Positions 51,028-59,729 of a stretch of 64,000 bases of DNA are shown in pieces. Position numbers and translations under genes: made by a program. Position 1 is the stretch's first letter, and every line of letters begins with the position of its first letter. A model generated the notes under the pieces. That model was not told where the DNA came from. It saw nothing but the letters and a program-made list of their open reading frames with translations, and made no database searches. The DNA is from Candidatus Bariatricus faecipullorum (GTDB lineage: Bacteria; Bacillota; Clostridia; Lachnospirales; Lachnospiraceae): assembly GCA_019118525.1 (NCBI GenBank), contig DWYV01000016.1:1-64000 (forward strand), in the 5' to 3' direction.

Positions 51028-51693
51028 ATGAAGCTTTATATTGTAGAGGACGACCTGACGCTTGCGGGCGAACTGGTACGACTGTGCGGACGATGGGGAT
51101 TTGAGGCGGTTCATGCCCTGCGGTTCCGGGAAATACAGGAGGAATTCCAGGAGGTGCGCCCGGACCTGGTGCTGATGGATATTAACCTCCCCTTTTACGA
51201 CGGGTTTTACTGGTGTGAAAAAATCCGGGAAATCTCCCGGGTGCCGGTACTGTTTCTGTCCAGCCGGGACCAGAATGCGGATAAGATTATGGGAATGGCC
51301 GCCGGTGGAGACGATTACATGGAAAAACCCTTTGACCCGGAGCTTCTGCTGGTAAAAATCCGCTCCATGCTGCGGCGTGCCTACGAATACCGGGAGAGCC
51401 AGAGAACCGTCCTGGCAGAGCAGGTGTTTCTGGAGGACGGTGTGGTTTACGGACCGGACCATAAGGAAGAGCTGACGCCCTCGGAACGGAAAATCATGGA
51501 GGTGCTTATCCGGGAGAGGGGACGGACGGTTACCAGAGAAGAACTGATGCAGGTGCTGTGGAATACAGATGAATTTGTTACGGACGCATCCCTGACGGTG
51601 CTGGTGTCCAGACTCCGGGCCAGACTGGCCCGGGTAGCCGGGGACAGGGAACTGATAGGGACAAAAAAAGGAACGGGGTATTATATCAGATGA
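51028..51693 (+). CDS. BceR-type response regulator
   Basis: A 221-residue OmpR-family regulator. The receiver domain (residues 1-115) has the acidic pocket VEDD, the phospho-Asp in LMDINLPFYDG and the switch lysine in EKPFDPELL. The C-terminal winged helix (about 125-220) ends GTKKGTGYYI. Sequence and context match BceR, which turns on a detoxification ABC transporter when cell-wall peptide antibiotics are present. It overlaps the kinase gene by four bases. An extended -10 (TGTTACAAT at 50998-51006) lies just upstream. Confidence 0.9.
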   Translation: MKLYIVEDDLTLAGELVRLCGRWGFEAVHALRFREIQEEFQEVRPDLVLMDINLPFYDGFYWCEKIREISRVPVLFLSSRDQNADKIMGMAAGGDDYMEKPFDPELLLVKIRSMLRRAYEYRESQRTVLAEQVFLEDGVVYGPDHKEELTPSERKIMEVLIRERGRTVTREELMQVLWNTDEFVTDASLTVLVSRLRARLARVAGDRELIGTKKGTGYYIR

Positions 51694-52628
51694 AGGAGTA
51701 TATAAAAGCACGTGGGCGGCTGCCGGCAGGAGGCGCCGCCTTTCTTTTTTTTCTCCTGTTTTATTTTGGGTATCTGTGTGGGGTTCCCCAGGCAGACCTG
51801 GTGTACTTTGAAGTGCTCTGCGCCATAGGGGCGGCCATCCTGCTGTGGGCGGATGTCCGCGCCTTTCGGAAGCGCCGGAAAGAAGAGGAGACCAGAAGGC
51901 AGCAGGAGGAAGCCTGGGAAAACGGGCTGGAGGAGATAAAGCGGGAACAGCGGGAAGCCCAGGATTACCTGACCCGCTGGATACACGAGGTCAAGGTGCC
52001 CCTGGCGGCTCTGAAACTTCAGACGGAGCGCTGCCCGGACCGGGAGATGGGAGGACAGATGAAGGACAGTATCGAGAAAATTTCCGGCCTTCTGCGCACC
52101 ATGCTTCTCTACAGCAAGACCGGCCAGATGGAAAACGATGTGGAGTTTGAAAAAGTGTTTTTGAAAGAAGCGGCGAAGGAAGCGGTAAAAAACCACTCCT
52201 GGTTTCTTATCCGGGAACATTTCCAGATTAAAATGGAGGACCTGGGAGAATGCGCGGTCTATACAGACCGGCGGTGGCTGGTGTATATTCTGGACCAGAT
52301 TCTGGGAAATGCCGTGAAATACTGCCGGGATAATCCGGAGATTGTATTCGGGGCAGAGCAGGTATCTCCCCAGAGAGTGCGCTTCTGGATAGAGGACAAT
52401 GGAACAGGGGTGGCCCAGGAAGAGCTTCCCTGGATTTTTGACCGGGGCTATACCGGCGGACAGAGCCGGGAGGGGGACTACCGTTCCACGGGTATGGGGC
52501 TTTATCTTGCGGCCCGGGCGGCCCGGCGGCTTGGAATCCGTCTGGAAGCGCTGTCCGAGGAAGGGAAGTGGACCCGTATCGTTTTGACTTTTGAGCAGAA
52601 TATAACAGAAATGTTAGACGGAATGTAA
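51690..52628 (+). CDS. BceS-type intramembrane-sensing histidine kinase
   Basis: A 312-residue kinase with two N-terminal helices (about residues 12-33 and 38-55) separated by only a few residues, so it has no extracellular sensor. This is the hallmark of BceS-type kinases, which read the activity of their partner ABC transporter. The phospho-histidine is in RWIHEVKVPLAALKL, and the ATP site is in DQILGNAVKYC, WIEDNGTGV and STGMGLYLAA. The pair with BceR upstream and BceAB downstream is complete. Confidence 0.92.
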   Translation: MKEYIKARGRLPAGGAAFLFFLLFYFGYLCGVPQADLVYFEVLCAIGAAILLWADVRAFRKRRKEEETRRQQEEAWENGLEEIKREQREAQDYLTRWIHEVKVPLAALKLQTERCPDREMGGQMKDSIEKISGLLRTMLLYSKTGQMENDVEFEKVFLKEAAKEAVKNHSWFLIREHFQIKMEDLGECAVYTDRRWLVYILDQILGNAVKYCRDNPEIVFGAEQVSPQRVRFWIEDNGTGVAQEELPWIFDRGYTGGQSREGDYRSTGMGLYLAARAARRLGIRLEALSEEGKWTRIVLTFEQNITEMLDGM

Positions 52629-52676
52629 GGATTTCCGGAAGAGGCCCTGATAGAATCCATGGCAGGAGGTGTTTTT

Positions 52677-53435
52677 ATGGGAAGAAAATTAGCAGAAATT
52701 ACAGATTTGACGAAAAGCTACGGAAACAGCGGATTTCAGTCCCAGGTTATCCGCGGAATCAGCATGGATATCTATGAGGGGGATTTCCTGGCGGTTATGG
52801 GCCCAAGCGGGGCGGGAAAGACGACGCTTCTGAACCTGCTGTCCACCCTGGACAAACCGGACGGGGGAAGAATCCTTCTGGACGGGGAGGACCTGGGCCG
52901 GGCCGGGAACCGGCGCCTTTCGGAAATCCGCCGGGATAAAATCGGTTTTATTTTCCAGGAATACAATCTGCTGGACAATATGACGCTGGAGGACAACATT
53001 GCCCTTCCCCTGGCGCTGAACGGGGTGGAGCCCGGACAGGTGCAGGAGCGGGTCCGGCACATGGCAGAACTGTTTGGACTTTCCAGACATCTGTCTAAGT
53101 ATCCCTGGCAGCTTTCCGGGGGACAGAAGCAGAGAGGAGCCAGCGCCCGCGCTCTGGTGACAGACCCGGAAATCGTCTTTGCCGATGAGCCCACCGGCGC
53201 CCTGGATTCCCGTTCCGGCAGAGAACTGCTGGAAAGCCTGAAGCAGGCGAACGAGGAGGGGAAGGCTACGGTGCTTATGGTTACGCACGACGCGTTTGCC
53301 GCAAGCTATGCCCGACAGGTTTACTTCCTGACGGACGGACAGATTCAGTGCCGTTTAATCCGGAAGGAGAGCCGCCGGGCGTTCTATGAAAAGATTCTGG
53401 ATATGCTTGCATCCATGGGAGGTGAGCGGGAATGA
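52677..53435 (+). CDS. BceA-type ABC transporter ATP-binding protein
   Basis: A 252-residue ATPase with Walker A GPSGAGKTTLL (residues 42-52), the Q-loop in IFQEYNLLDNM, signature LSGGQKQR and Walker B IVFADEPTGALD. This is the LolD/MacB/BceA class. The ATG at 52677 follows AGGAGGTG; an ATG at 52659 lies ahead of that site. The signature continues QKQRGASARAL where QRVAIARAL is usual. It overlaps the permease gene by four bases and powers antibiotic removal or sensing by BceB. Confidence 0.92.
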   Translation: MGRKLAEITDLTKSYGNSGFQSQVIRGISMDIYEGDFLAVMGPSGAGKTTLLNLLSTLDKPDGGRILLDGEDLGRAGNRRLSEIRRDKIGFIFQEYNLLDNMTLEDNIALPLALNGVEPGQVQERVRHMAELFGLSRHLSKYPWQLSGGQKQRGASARALVTDPEIVFADEPTGALDSRSGRELLESLKQANEEGKATVLMVTHDAFAASYARQVYFLTDGQIQCRLIRKESRRAFYEKILDMLASMGGERE

Positions 53436-55354
53436 AACTGTCCGGACTTGCGTTTTACAATTTCCGTCACAGCGTCCGGGAATACGGGGTGCTGATACTC
53501 TCCCTGGCCTTTTCGGTTTTTATATTTTTCAGCTTTCAGAATGTGGTTTACTCCGACTCCGTGGCCTTTCTGGAAAGCATGAGGAAGGACATGATAGAGA
53601 TGGGCGTCCAGGCCGCTTCCGTGGTGTTCGGTGTATTTTTCTTCTTTTTCACCTGGTATGCCACGGGCGTCTTTCTGCAGCAGAGAAAACGGGAAACCGG
53701 TATCTATATTTTTATGGGCCTGGATAACCGGAAGATAGGAAAGCTCTATGCCCTGGAAGCCTTCTTTACCGGTCTGGCGGCCTGGGCGGCCGGGACCGGG
53801 ACGGGAATTCTGTTCTCCCGGCTGTTCCAGATGCTGCTTTTAAAACTCTCGGATGTGGCGGTGGAAATCCGTTTTTCCATCAGTCTGAAGCCGGTGCTGA
53901 TTACGGCGGCGATGTTCTGGGGAATCTATGGACTGATGGTATGGAGAGGCTACCGTTCCGTGGTAAAAAGCAGTGTGACAGAGCTGTTAAGCAGTGCGAA
54001 GCAGAAGGAGCATGTCCGCCAGGGAAAACTGCGGACGGCACTGCTCTCCCTGACAGGAGCCGCCGTGCTGGCGGCAGGCTATGTCTGCGCCCTGAAAACG
54101 GGAAGAGAATCCTCCCTGAATTATGCGCTGGCGGCGGTGATACTGGTGGTGGCCGGAGTCTGGCTTCTCTACGACGGACTGATTCCTGCGGTGGTGGAAG
54201 CCATGTGCCGAAAGAAAAAATTTCTGTACCGGAAACAGCGCACCCTCTGGATAAACAGCCTTTCCTGGCGGATGAAGAAAAATTACCGGATGTATGCCAT
54301 GGTAACCATTCTGATGATTACCGCGGTGACGGTGCTGGGAACGGCCATTGCCCTTCACGGGCGCTATGAGAATTCCCGGACCTTCCGGAATACCTATACG
54401 TTTCAGGTGGCAGGATTCGGGGAAAAACTGGACCGGCAGGAGATTATCCGGGGAATCGAAGAGGAAAATAAAGTGGAGTATTCTTCGGAAATCCGGGTGC
54501 TGGCTCTTCCGGCAGAACTGTTTCACACGCCCTATGTGTACCAGGATTACGGGGTGATTGCAGAATCCCAGATACGGCAGGCCGCAGAGGATACGGGACT
54601 GACATGGGAGTACCCCGGCCTGCAGAAGGGAGAGTGTGTGGAGCTGACCCATATCGTTCTGCTGAGTCTGGCCGATTCGGAACCGGAGAAGGAAATGACG
54701 CTGGGAGATACTTCCTACCGGGTGCTGGGCGCCTGCAGTGAGCCGTTTCTGGGAGACCTGCAGAACGACATGTCCTTCTATGTGCTGGACGACCAGGATT
54801 ATGAAGCGCTGATTTCCCAGGGGGCAGAGATGACCTTTTACAATTTCCGGATTGAAAACCCGGAAAACCTGGAGGCTTCCGAAGACTTCATCCGTTCCCT
54901 GAGCCGTCAGGATGAAAACGGAAATTATCTGGTGGGAACCAGTGTTGTCCGGCCGGAGGACAGCGAAGGCGCCTACATCCGGATTACCTACAGTCTCTGT
55001 CTGTTCCTGTTCGTAACGATTATTCTGGCGGCCGGAAGTATCCTGTTTTTAAAGGCCGGCAATGACGCCCGGGAGGACAGAGAGCGTTATCAGGTGCTGG
55101 AAAAGCTGGGGATTCCGGAACGTACCCTGCGAAAGTCCCTGGGATGGGAAATCCGGTTTACCTATTACTGTCCCGTGGTGCTGATGGCGGTCAGCTCCTG
55201 GTTTTCCCTGCGGGCACTGTCCAATGTCATGCTGGGAGAAAACCTGATATGGGTCAATCTGTTCAGCGCCCTGTTTATCCTGGCAGTCTTTGCAGTTATC
55301 TGCCTGCTTTCGGAGAGAAGCTGCTGGAAAACGGTTACTGCCCGGAAGTCATAG
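53432..55354 (+). CDS. BceB-type FtsX-family permease
   Basis: A 640-residue membrane protein with ten expected helices and one large extracellular domain between helices 7 and 8 (roughly residues 310-520), the layout of BceB permeases. That domain detects peptide antibiotics or their lipid II complexes. Helices near the N-terminus (LILSLAFSVFIFFSFQNVVY) and C-terminus are clear. It completes a four-gene regulator/kinase/ATPase/permease module against cell-envelope antibiotics such as bacitracin or lantibiotics. The actual drug cannot be named from sequence. Confidence 0.92.
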   Translation: MKLSGLAFYNFRHSVREYGVLILSLAFSVFIFFSFQNVVYSDSVAFLESMRKDMIEMGVQAASVVFGVFFFFFTWYATGVFLQQRKRETGIYIFMGLDNRKIGKLYALEAFFTGLAAWAAGTGTGILFSRLFQMLLLKLSDVAVEIRFSISLKPVLITAAMFWGIYGLMVWRGYRSVVKSSVTELLSSAKQKEHVRQGKLRTALLSLTGAAVLAAGYVCALKTGRESSLNYALAAVILVVAGVWLLYDGLIPAVVEAMCRKKKFLYRKQRTLWINSLSWRMKKNYRMYAMVTILMITAVTVLGTAIALHGRYENSRTFRNTYTFQVAGFGEKLDRQEIIRGIEEENKVEYSSEIRVLALPAELFHTPYVYQDYGVIAESQIRQAAEDTGLTWEYPGLQKGECVELTHIVLLSLADSEPEKEMTLGDTSYRVLGACSEPFLGDLQNDMSFYVLDDQDYEALISQGAEMTFYNFRIENPENLEASEDFIRSLSRQDENGNYLVGTSVVRPEDSEGAYIRITYSLCLFLFVTIILAAGSILFLKAGNDAREDRERYQVLEKLGIPERTLRKSLGWEIRFTYYCPVVLMAVSSWFSLRALSNVMLGENLIWVNLFSALFILAVFAVICLLSERSCWKTVTARKS

Positions 55355-55392
55355 GACTTGTCTTTCCGGAAAGCCCGTGATATGATGAAAAC

Positions 55393-55458
55393 GAATTGTA
55401 GTGAATTGTGTTGGAATTGTAGTCGGGGACGGGTACGGGCCGGCCCGTACCCGTCCCC
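55393..55458 (-). repeat. REP-like palindrome with tail, copy C (inverted)
   Basis: Bases 55425-55458 are the same perfect 34-bp palindrome as copy B. The tail is on the left here and reads, on the minus strand, CTACAATTCCAACACAATTC, like the tails of copies A and B. The repeat therefore has a direction. It lies just upstream of the MNT nucleotidyltransferase gene. Confidence 0.85.
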
Positions 55459-55483
55459 AACTGAGATTAGGAGAGTGCGCAGT

Positions 55484-55753
55484 ATGACAGTAGATGAGGT
55501 CCTGAAGGAAGCCGCAGGGCTTTGCAGAAAGTATCGTGCAAAAGAAATCATTTTATATGGTTCCCGCGCAAAGGGAACTGCCTTAAAAAAGAGCGACATT
55601 GATATTGCCGTCTCAGGCGTCCGGGATTTTGAGGGGCTGGCGGAAGAGATTGACGAAATACCGACTCTGTATACAGTGGACCTTCTGAATCTTGACACCT
55701 GCCGGAATCAGTTAATACTGGAGGATATCAGACAATATGGACGTAAAATTTAA
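55484..55753 (+). CDS. MNT-type nucleotidyltransferase (MntA-like antitoxin)
   Basis: An 89-residue minimal nucleotidyltransferase with the active-site motif YGSRAKGTALKKSDIDIAV (near residues 27-45), including both metal-binding aspartates. In MNT-HEPN (MntA-HepT) systems the enzyme adds AMP to the HEPN partner and silences it. It starts at 55484 behind TTAGGAG; longer frames run back through the REP-like palindrome. It overlaps the HEPN gene by 17 bp. Confidence 0.88.
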   Translation: MTVDEVLKEAAGLCRKYRAKEIILYGSRAKGTALKKSDIDIAVSGVRDFEGLAEEIDEIPTLYTVDLLNLDTCRNQLILEDIRQYGRKI

Positions 55754-56144
55754 GAAGAGATTTGAATCGTTTAAAAATTCTCTGGATTCGTTGACAGAGG
55801 CACGAAAGAGAGATATGGAGGATTCGTTTGTGCTTAGCGGTACAAGTGCAAAATTCAGTATCACATTTGACCTTGCGTGGAAAGTAATGAAGGATATCCT
55901 GGTACAGCATTATGCAATGACGGGATTTGTTTCCGGCTCCCCGAGAGAAGTCCTGAGGACTGCTTATAAGGCGGAACTCATTGAGGATGATATCTGGATG
56001 GAAATGCTGAAAATACGAAATCAGCTTGTTCATGATTATGACGGGGTTATTGTAAAGGAATACTGCCAGAGAATTGTACAGGAATATATTGACAAATTAT
56101 GGAAATTCCGGAAACGTGTGGAAGAGATTCTGGAAACAGACTGA
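55737..56144 (+). CDS. HEPN-domain protein (HepT-like toxin, HI0074 family)
   Basis: A 135-residue helical protein of the 'nucleotidyltransferase substrate-binding' family. The RNase motif of HEPN toxins, Rx4-6H, is present as RNQLVHDYDG near residues 100-109 (with the Tyr that MntA-type partners modify). It overlaps the MNT gene by 17 bp, the normal arrangement for this toxin-antitoxin pair. A response-regulator gene starts only 11 bp downstream, so the two systems may be co-transcribed. Confidence 0.88.
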   Translation: MDVKFKKRFESFKNSLDSLTEARKRDMEDSFVLSGTSAKFSITFDLAWKVMKDILVQHYAMTGFVSGSPREVLRTAYKAELIEDDIWMEMLKIRNQLVHDYDGVIVKEYCQRIVQEYIDKLWKFRKRVEEILETD

Positions 56145-56155
56145 AGGAGGAAACC

Positions 56156-56836
56156 ATGCAGAATATCCTGATTGTAGAAGACGATACCGCAATTAACCAG
56201 ATGCTGGCGGAAGCGCTGAGAAAAGCAGGCTATCCGTTCCGGCAGGCGTTTTCCGGAACCGAGGCGCTGCTCCTTCTGAAGGATACCGCGTTTGACCTGG
56301 TTCTGCTGGATCTGATGCTGCCCGGTGTTTCCGGGGAAGAGGTCCTGCGGGAAATCCGCAGCCGGGGAGAGACTCCGGTGATTGTGCTGACGGCAAAGGA
56401 CCAGCTGGACGACAAGGTGGACGTACTGCGAAGCGGAGCGGATGATTATGTCACCAAGCCTTTTGAACTGGAAGAGGTACTGGCCCGGATTCAGGTACAG
56501 CTCAGAAGAGCGGGAGGAAACCAGGCCGGGCAGAGCTCTGTGCTTCATTATAAGGACATGGTTCTGGACAGGGAACGGTTTGCAGTCTCCATCGGGGATA
56601 CTGAACTGCCCCGGATGACAAAACAGGAATTTGCTATTCTGGAACTCCTGCTTAAGAACCCACAGAAAGTGTTCAGCAAGGAAGAAATCTTTGAATATGC
56701 CTGGGAGGAAATGTATATGGGCGAGACCAAGACGCTGGACGTCCATATCAGCAATATCCGCAGAAAGATAAAGGCAGTCACCACGGAGGAATATATCGAG
56801 ACGGTGTGGGGAATCGGATACCGCCTCCATCCCTGA
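56156..56836 (+). CDS. OmpR-family response regulator
   Basis: A 226-residue two-component regulator. The receiver domain has VEDD (residues 7-10), phospho-Asp in LLDLMLPGVSG and the lysine in TKPFELEE. The winged helix has FAILELLLKNPQKVFSKEEIFEYAW and ends ETVWGIGYRLHP. The start at 56156 follows GAAGGAGG; the longer frame lies inside the HEPN gene. Its kinase is most likely the one encoded at 58731, after the two ABC genes, an order seen in lantibiotic-immunity and bacitracin (Bcr) type modules. Confidence 0.92.
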   Translation: MQNILIVEDDTAINQMLAEALRKAGYPFRQAFSGTEALLLLKDTAFDLVLLDLMLPGVSGEEVLREIRSRGETPVIVLTAKDQLDDKVDVLRSGADDYVTKPFELEEVLARIQVQLRRAGGNQAGQSSVLHYKDMVLDRERFAVSIGDTELPRMTKQEFAILELLLKNPQKVFSKEEIFEYAWEEMYMGETKTLDVHISNIRRKIKAVTTEEYIETVWGIGYRLHP

Positions 56837-56945
56837 GGGACGGATTTTTCTGCTTTACCTTTTCTTTAGAAAGTTTTAGCGAAGGATTAGGAAGTGGCTT
56901 CTATACTAAGGGTGTAAGGAAAAAACAGCGAAGGAGTGACACAGT

Positions 56946-57863
56946 GTGAATGAGATTTTGCTTGGCACCCGGGATTTGACGAAGCAGTTTGGAAGGCAGA
57001 AAGCGGTGGACCGGGTAAGCCTTCACATCCGGAAGGGAGCCATTTACGGATTTATCGGACGGAACGGAGCCGGGAAGACTACGTTCCTGCGGATGATAAG
57101 CGGTCTGGCAAAACCGGATTCCGGAGAGATTGAGATGTTTGGATACCGGGGGAAGGAGCTAAAAGAAATCCGCTCCCGGGTGGGCTGCCTGATAGAGGGG
57201 CCGGGAATCTACGGCTCCATGACGGCGGCGGAAAATCTGGAAGTAAAATGCCGCCTGACGGGAATCCGACGGAAAGGATATGTGGAAGAACTGCTCCAGA
57301 TAGTGGGGCTTTCCCAGACCGGACGGAAGAAGGCAAAACATTTTTCCATGGGAATGCGGCAGAGACTGGGCATTGCCCTGGCTCTGGTGGGCGAACCGGA
57401 CCTTCTGGTTCTGGACGAACCAATCAATGGTCTGGACCCCCAGGGAATTGCGGAAATCCGGGACATGGTTCTGCGGCTGAACGAAGAACGGAACATGACG
57501 ATTATTATCTCCAGTCACATTCTGGAGGAGCTGTCCAAAATTGCCACGGACTACGGCATCATCCATCAGGGAGTTCTGATTAAGGAAATGACCCGGGAAG
57601 AACTGATGAGACGCTGCAGTGAGCGGATTGAGATTCAGCTGGAGGAGCCGGAGAAGGCCCTTCCGGTGCTGGACGCCATGGGATTTCATGCGTACCAGGT
57701 GGCGGATAAAAACCATATCCACGTGTTTGAGCGGCTGGAGGAAAGCGCGGCTTTGAACATGGAGCTGGCCAAAGCGGGAGTGGCGGTAACATCGCTCTCC
57801 ATTACCAGCGAGGACCTGGAAACGTATTTCTTAAATCTGACGGGAGGTGGACAGCATGCTTAA
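56946..57863 (+). CDS. BcrA/LanF-type ABC transporter ATP-binding protein
   Basis: A 305-residue ATPase with Walker A GRNGAGKTTFLRMISG (near residues 38-53), signature HFSMGMRQRLGIALAL and Walker B LLVLDEPINGLDPQG. The class includes bacitracin (BcrA) and lantibiotic-immunity (NukF/LanF) transporters. It starts with GTG behind GAAGGAG. The 109-bp gap before it carries TATACT at 56902 and repeated TTTAG/GGATTAGGAA-like motifs that could bind the response regulator. It overlaps the permease by eight bases. Confidence 0.9.
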   Translation: MNEILLGTRDLTKQFGRQKAVDRVSLHIRKGAIYGFIGRNGAGKTTFLRMISGLAKPDSGEIEMFGYRGKELKEIRSRVGCLIEGPGIYGSMTAAENLEVKCRLTGIRRKGYVEELLQIVGLSQTGRKKAKHFSMGMRQRLGIALALVGEPDLLVLDEPINGLDPQGIAEIRDMVLRLNEERNMTIIISSHILEELSKIATDYGIIHQGVLIKEMTREELMRRCSERIEIQLEEPEKALPVLDAMGFHAYQVADKNHIHVFERLEESAALNMELAKAGVAVTSLSITSEDLETYFLNLTGGGQHA

Positions 57864-58704
57864 TGCACTGAGAATGGAAGCGTACCGCATGCGAAAAACG
57901 GTCAGTACCTGGATGGTCTTTCTGGTGCTGGCGGCGCTGACCGTCGGTACGACTTTTATCCTGCGGGGAGAATACCAGGACGCCGGGGTACAGCAGGCGA
58001 ACTACGAATACATGGAAAGCAGTGAGGCAAACGAAAATCAGAACCTGGGCATGTCGGTAACCCTGCCCACGGAGCCGGGACACCGGGTAACTCTTTATGA
58101 CTTTTTCTATGCCAATTCCCAGGGGAAATTTCTGGCGCTGTTTTTCTGCATCTATGCGGTGATGTACACCGGCGCGGACCGCAAAAGCGGCTATATCAAA
58201 GCCATTGGCGGCCAGGTGAAGAACCGGTCCACCCTGGTGCTGGCAAAAGCGGTCATGCTGGCTCTTTATACCATCGTATCCATGGCGGGTTACCTGGCAG
58301 TGCAGGCCCTCTCCAGCCAGATATTTTTCGGGTATCTGGAATGGGGCCCCTGGAAGGATTTCCTTCCCTATCTGGGGATGGAAGTACTGCTTCACATTGC
58401 TCTGGTCTGGATTGTGATGGCGCTGACCATCATTCTGGCAAACAACGTGGCCAGCATGACGGCGGCAATCCTGCTGTGCATGAACGTGATGACGATTTTT
58501 TACAGCGCGGTTACCAGGTTTGTGGCAGAGCGGGGACCGGAAGATTTTAACCTGCTGCGGTATACGGTGACCGGGGAAATCTCCCTGCTGCCTATGCATT
58601 ATGCCGGGGAAAACATGCTTCCGGCGGTAGTGACGGGGCTTGCCTTCTGCGTAGCGGCAGTGGGAATCGGAAGCATCGTGTTCCAGAAGCGGGATATCCG
58701 CTAA
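57856..58704 (+). CDS. ABC-2 type permease (lantibiotic-immunity like)
   Basis: A 282-residue membrane protein with six expected helices, a long loop after the first helix (about residues 35-90) and the opening LNALRMEAYRMRKTVSTWM typical of LanG/BcrB-type ABC-2 permeases. It starts at 57856 behind GGGAGGTGG; the GTG at 57847 is part of that site. It overlaps the ATPase and precedes the histidine kinase by 26 bp. It probably exports or shields against a peptide antibiotic. Confidence 0.88.
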   Translation: MLNALRMEAYRMRKTVSTWMVFLVLAALTVGTTFILRGEYQDAGVQQANYEYMESSEANENQNLGMSVTLPTEPGHRVTLYDFFYANSQGKFLALFFCIYAVMYTGADRKSGYIKAIGGQVKNRSTLVLAKAVMLALYTIVSMAGYLAVQALSSQIFFGYLEWGPWKDFLPYLGMEVLLHIALVWIVMALTIILANNVASMTAAILLCMNVMTIFYSAVTRFVAERGPEDFNLLRYTVTGEISLLPMHYAGENMLPAVVTGLAFCVAAVGIGSIVFQKRDIR

Positions 58705-58730
58705 AAGGCGAAAAAGAGGGTTTACAGAAC

Positions 58731-59660
58731 ATGGAAATACTGACGGTTATACTGATACTGATTATTTTCATACTGGCAGGCGTACTGTGGAAATATACGC
58801 GGCAGATAAAATCTATCTGCCGCCAGCTTGTGTTTCTGGAAAAACACGAAAGCAACATGATGATTTCCGGCGATATCCGCTATGGCGGCATGGGAGAACT
58901 GGAAGAACGGCTGAACAGCCTGATAGCCAGGCAGAAAGAGGAGCAGGTCCGCTGGCAGGAGCGGGAAAAAATGATAGCCCGGACCTACACCAGCCTGTCC
59001 CATGATATCCGTACCCCTCTGACGTCTCTGGACGGTTATGTTCAGCTTCTGGAGAAGAGCCGGGATGAAAAGGAGCGGGCGGGATACCTGCGGATTATTC
59101 GGGAGCGGATAGGAAGCCTGAAAGAAATGCTGGAAGAACTCTTCCTCTATACAAAGCTGAAAAACGGGGCTTACGAGCTCCCACGGGAGGAATGCTCCCT
59201 GAATCGGATTCTGAAGGAGACCGTGTTTTCCTACTACAATGACTGGCTGGAACGGCAGATTCAGCCGGAGTTTGAAATCACGGAAAAAGAAATCCGGATA
59301 CAGGGAAATCCCCAGGGCCTGAAACGGGTATTCCAGAATATCATCAAAAACGGGCTGGACCATGGACAGAAACGGATATGGATTTCCCTGACGGAAGAAG
59401 AGGGAGCGGCCAGACTCTGTTTTGAAAATGAAGTAGAGCACCCGGAGGCGCTGGATGTTTCCCAGGTGTTTGAGGAGTTTTACCGGGCGGATGAGGCCCG
59501 GAGCAGGAATTCCACCGGCCTTGGACTTTCCATTGCAAAAGAGTTTGTGCTCCGCATGGGCGGAGAAATCCGGGCGGACATAGAGGGAAACCGGTTTCGG
59601 GTGGAAATTTATTTCCCCCTGGAACCTGTTTCAAAAGGGCACCCGGAGGAAAAGTTTTGA
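58731..59660 (+). CDS. sensor histidine kinase
   Basis: A 309-residue kinase with one clear N-terminal helix (residues 4-22) and no large extracellular part. A coiled linker is followed by the histidine box SLSHDIRTPLTSLDGY (near residues 89-104) and ATPase motifs (FQNIIKNGLDHG, FYRADEARS, STGLGLSIAKEF). It resembles kinases paired with BcrAB/LanFEG-like transporters. It closes the module begun by the response regulator at 56156; the separated regulator and kinase flank their likely target transporter. Confidence 0.9.
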   Translation: MEILTVILILIIFILAGVLWKYTRQIKSICRQLVFLEKHESNMMISGDIRYGGMGELEERLNSLIARQKEEQVRWQEREKMIARTYTSLSHDIRTPLTSLDGYVQLLEKSRDEKERAGYLRIIRERIGSLKEMLEELFLYTKLKNGAYELPREECSLNRILKETVFSYYNDWLERQIQPEFEITEKEIRIQGNPQGLKRVFQNIIKNGLDHGQKRIWISLTEEEGAARLCFENEVEHPEALDVSQVFEEFYRADEARSRNSTGLGLSIAKEFVLRMGGEIRADIEGNRFRVEIYFPLEPVSKGHPEEKF

Positions 59661-59729
59661 AACAGCAGTACAAAAACCTGCCCGGTTTATGCTACAATAG
59701 AAAAGAACCGGGAAGGGAAGGTGACTGAA

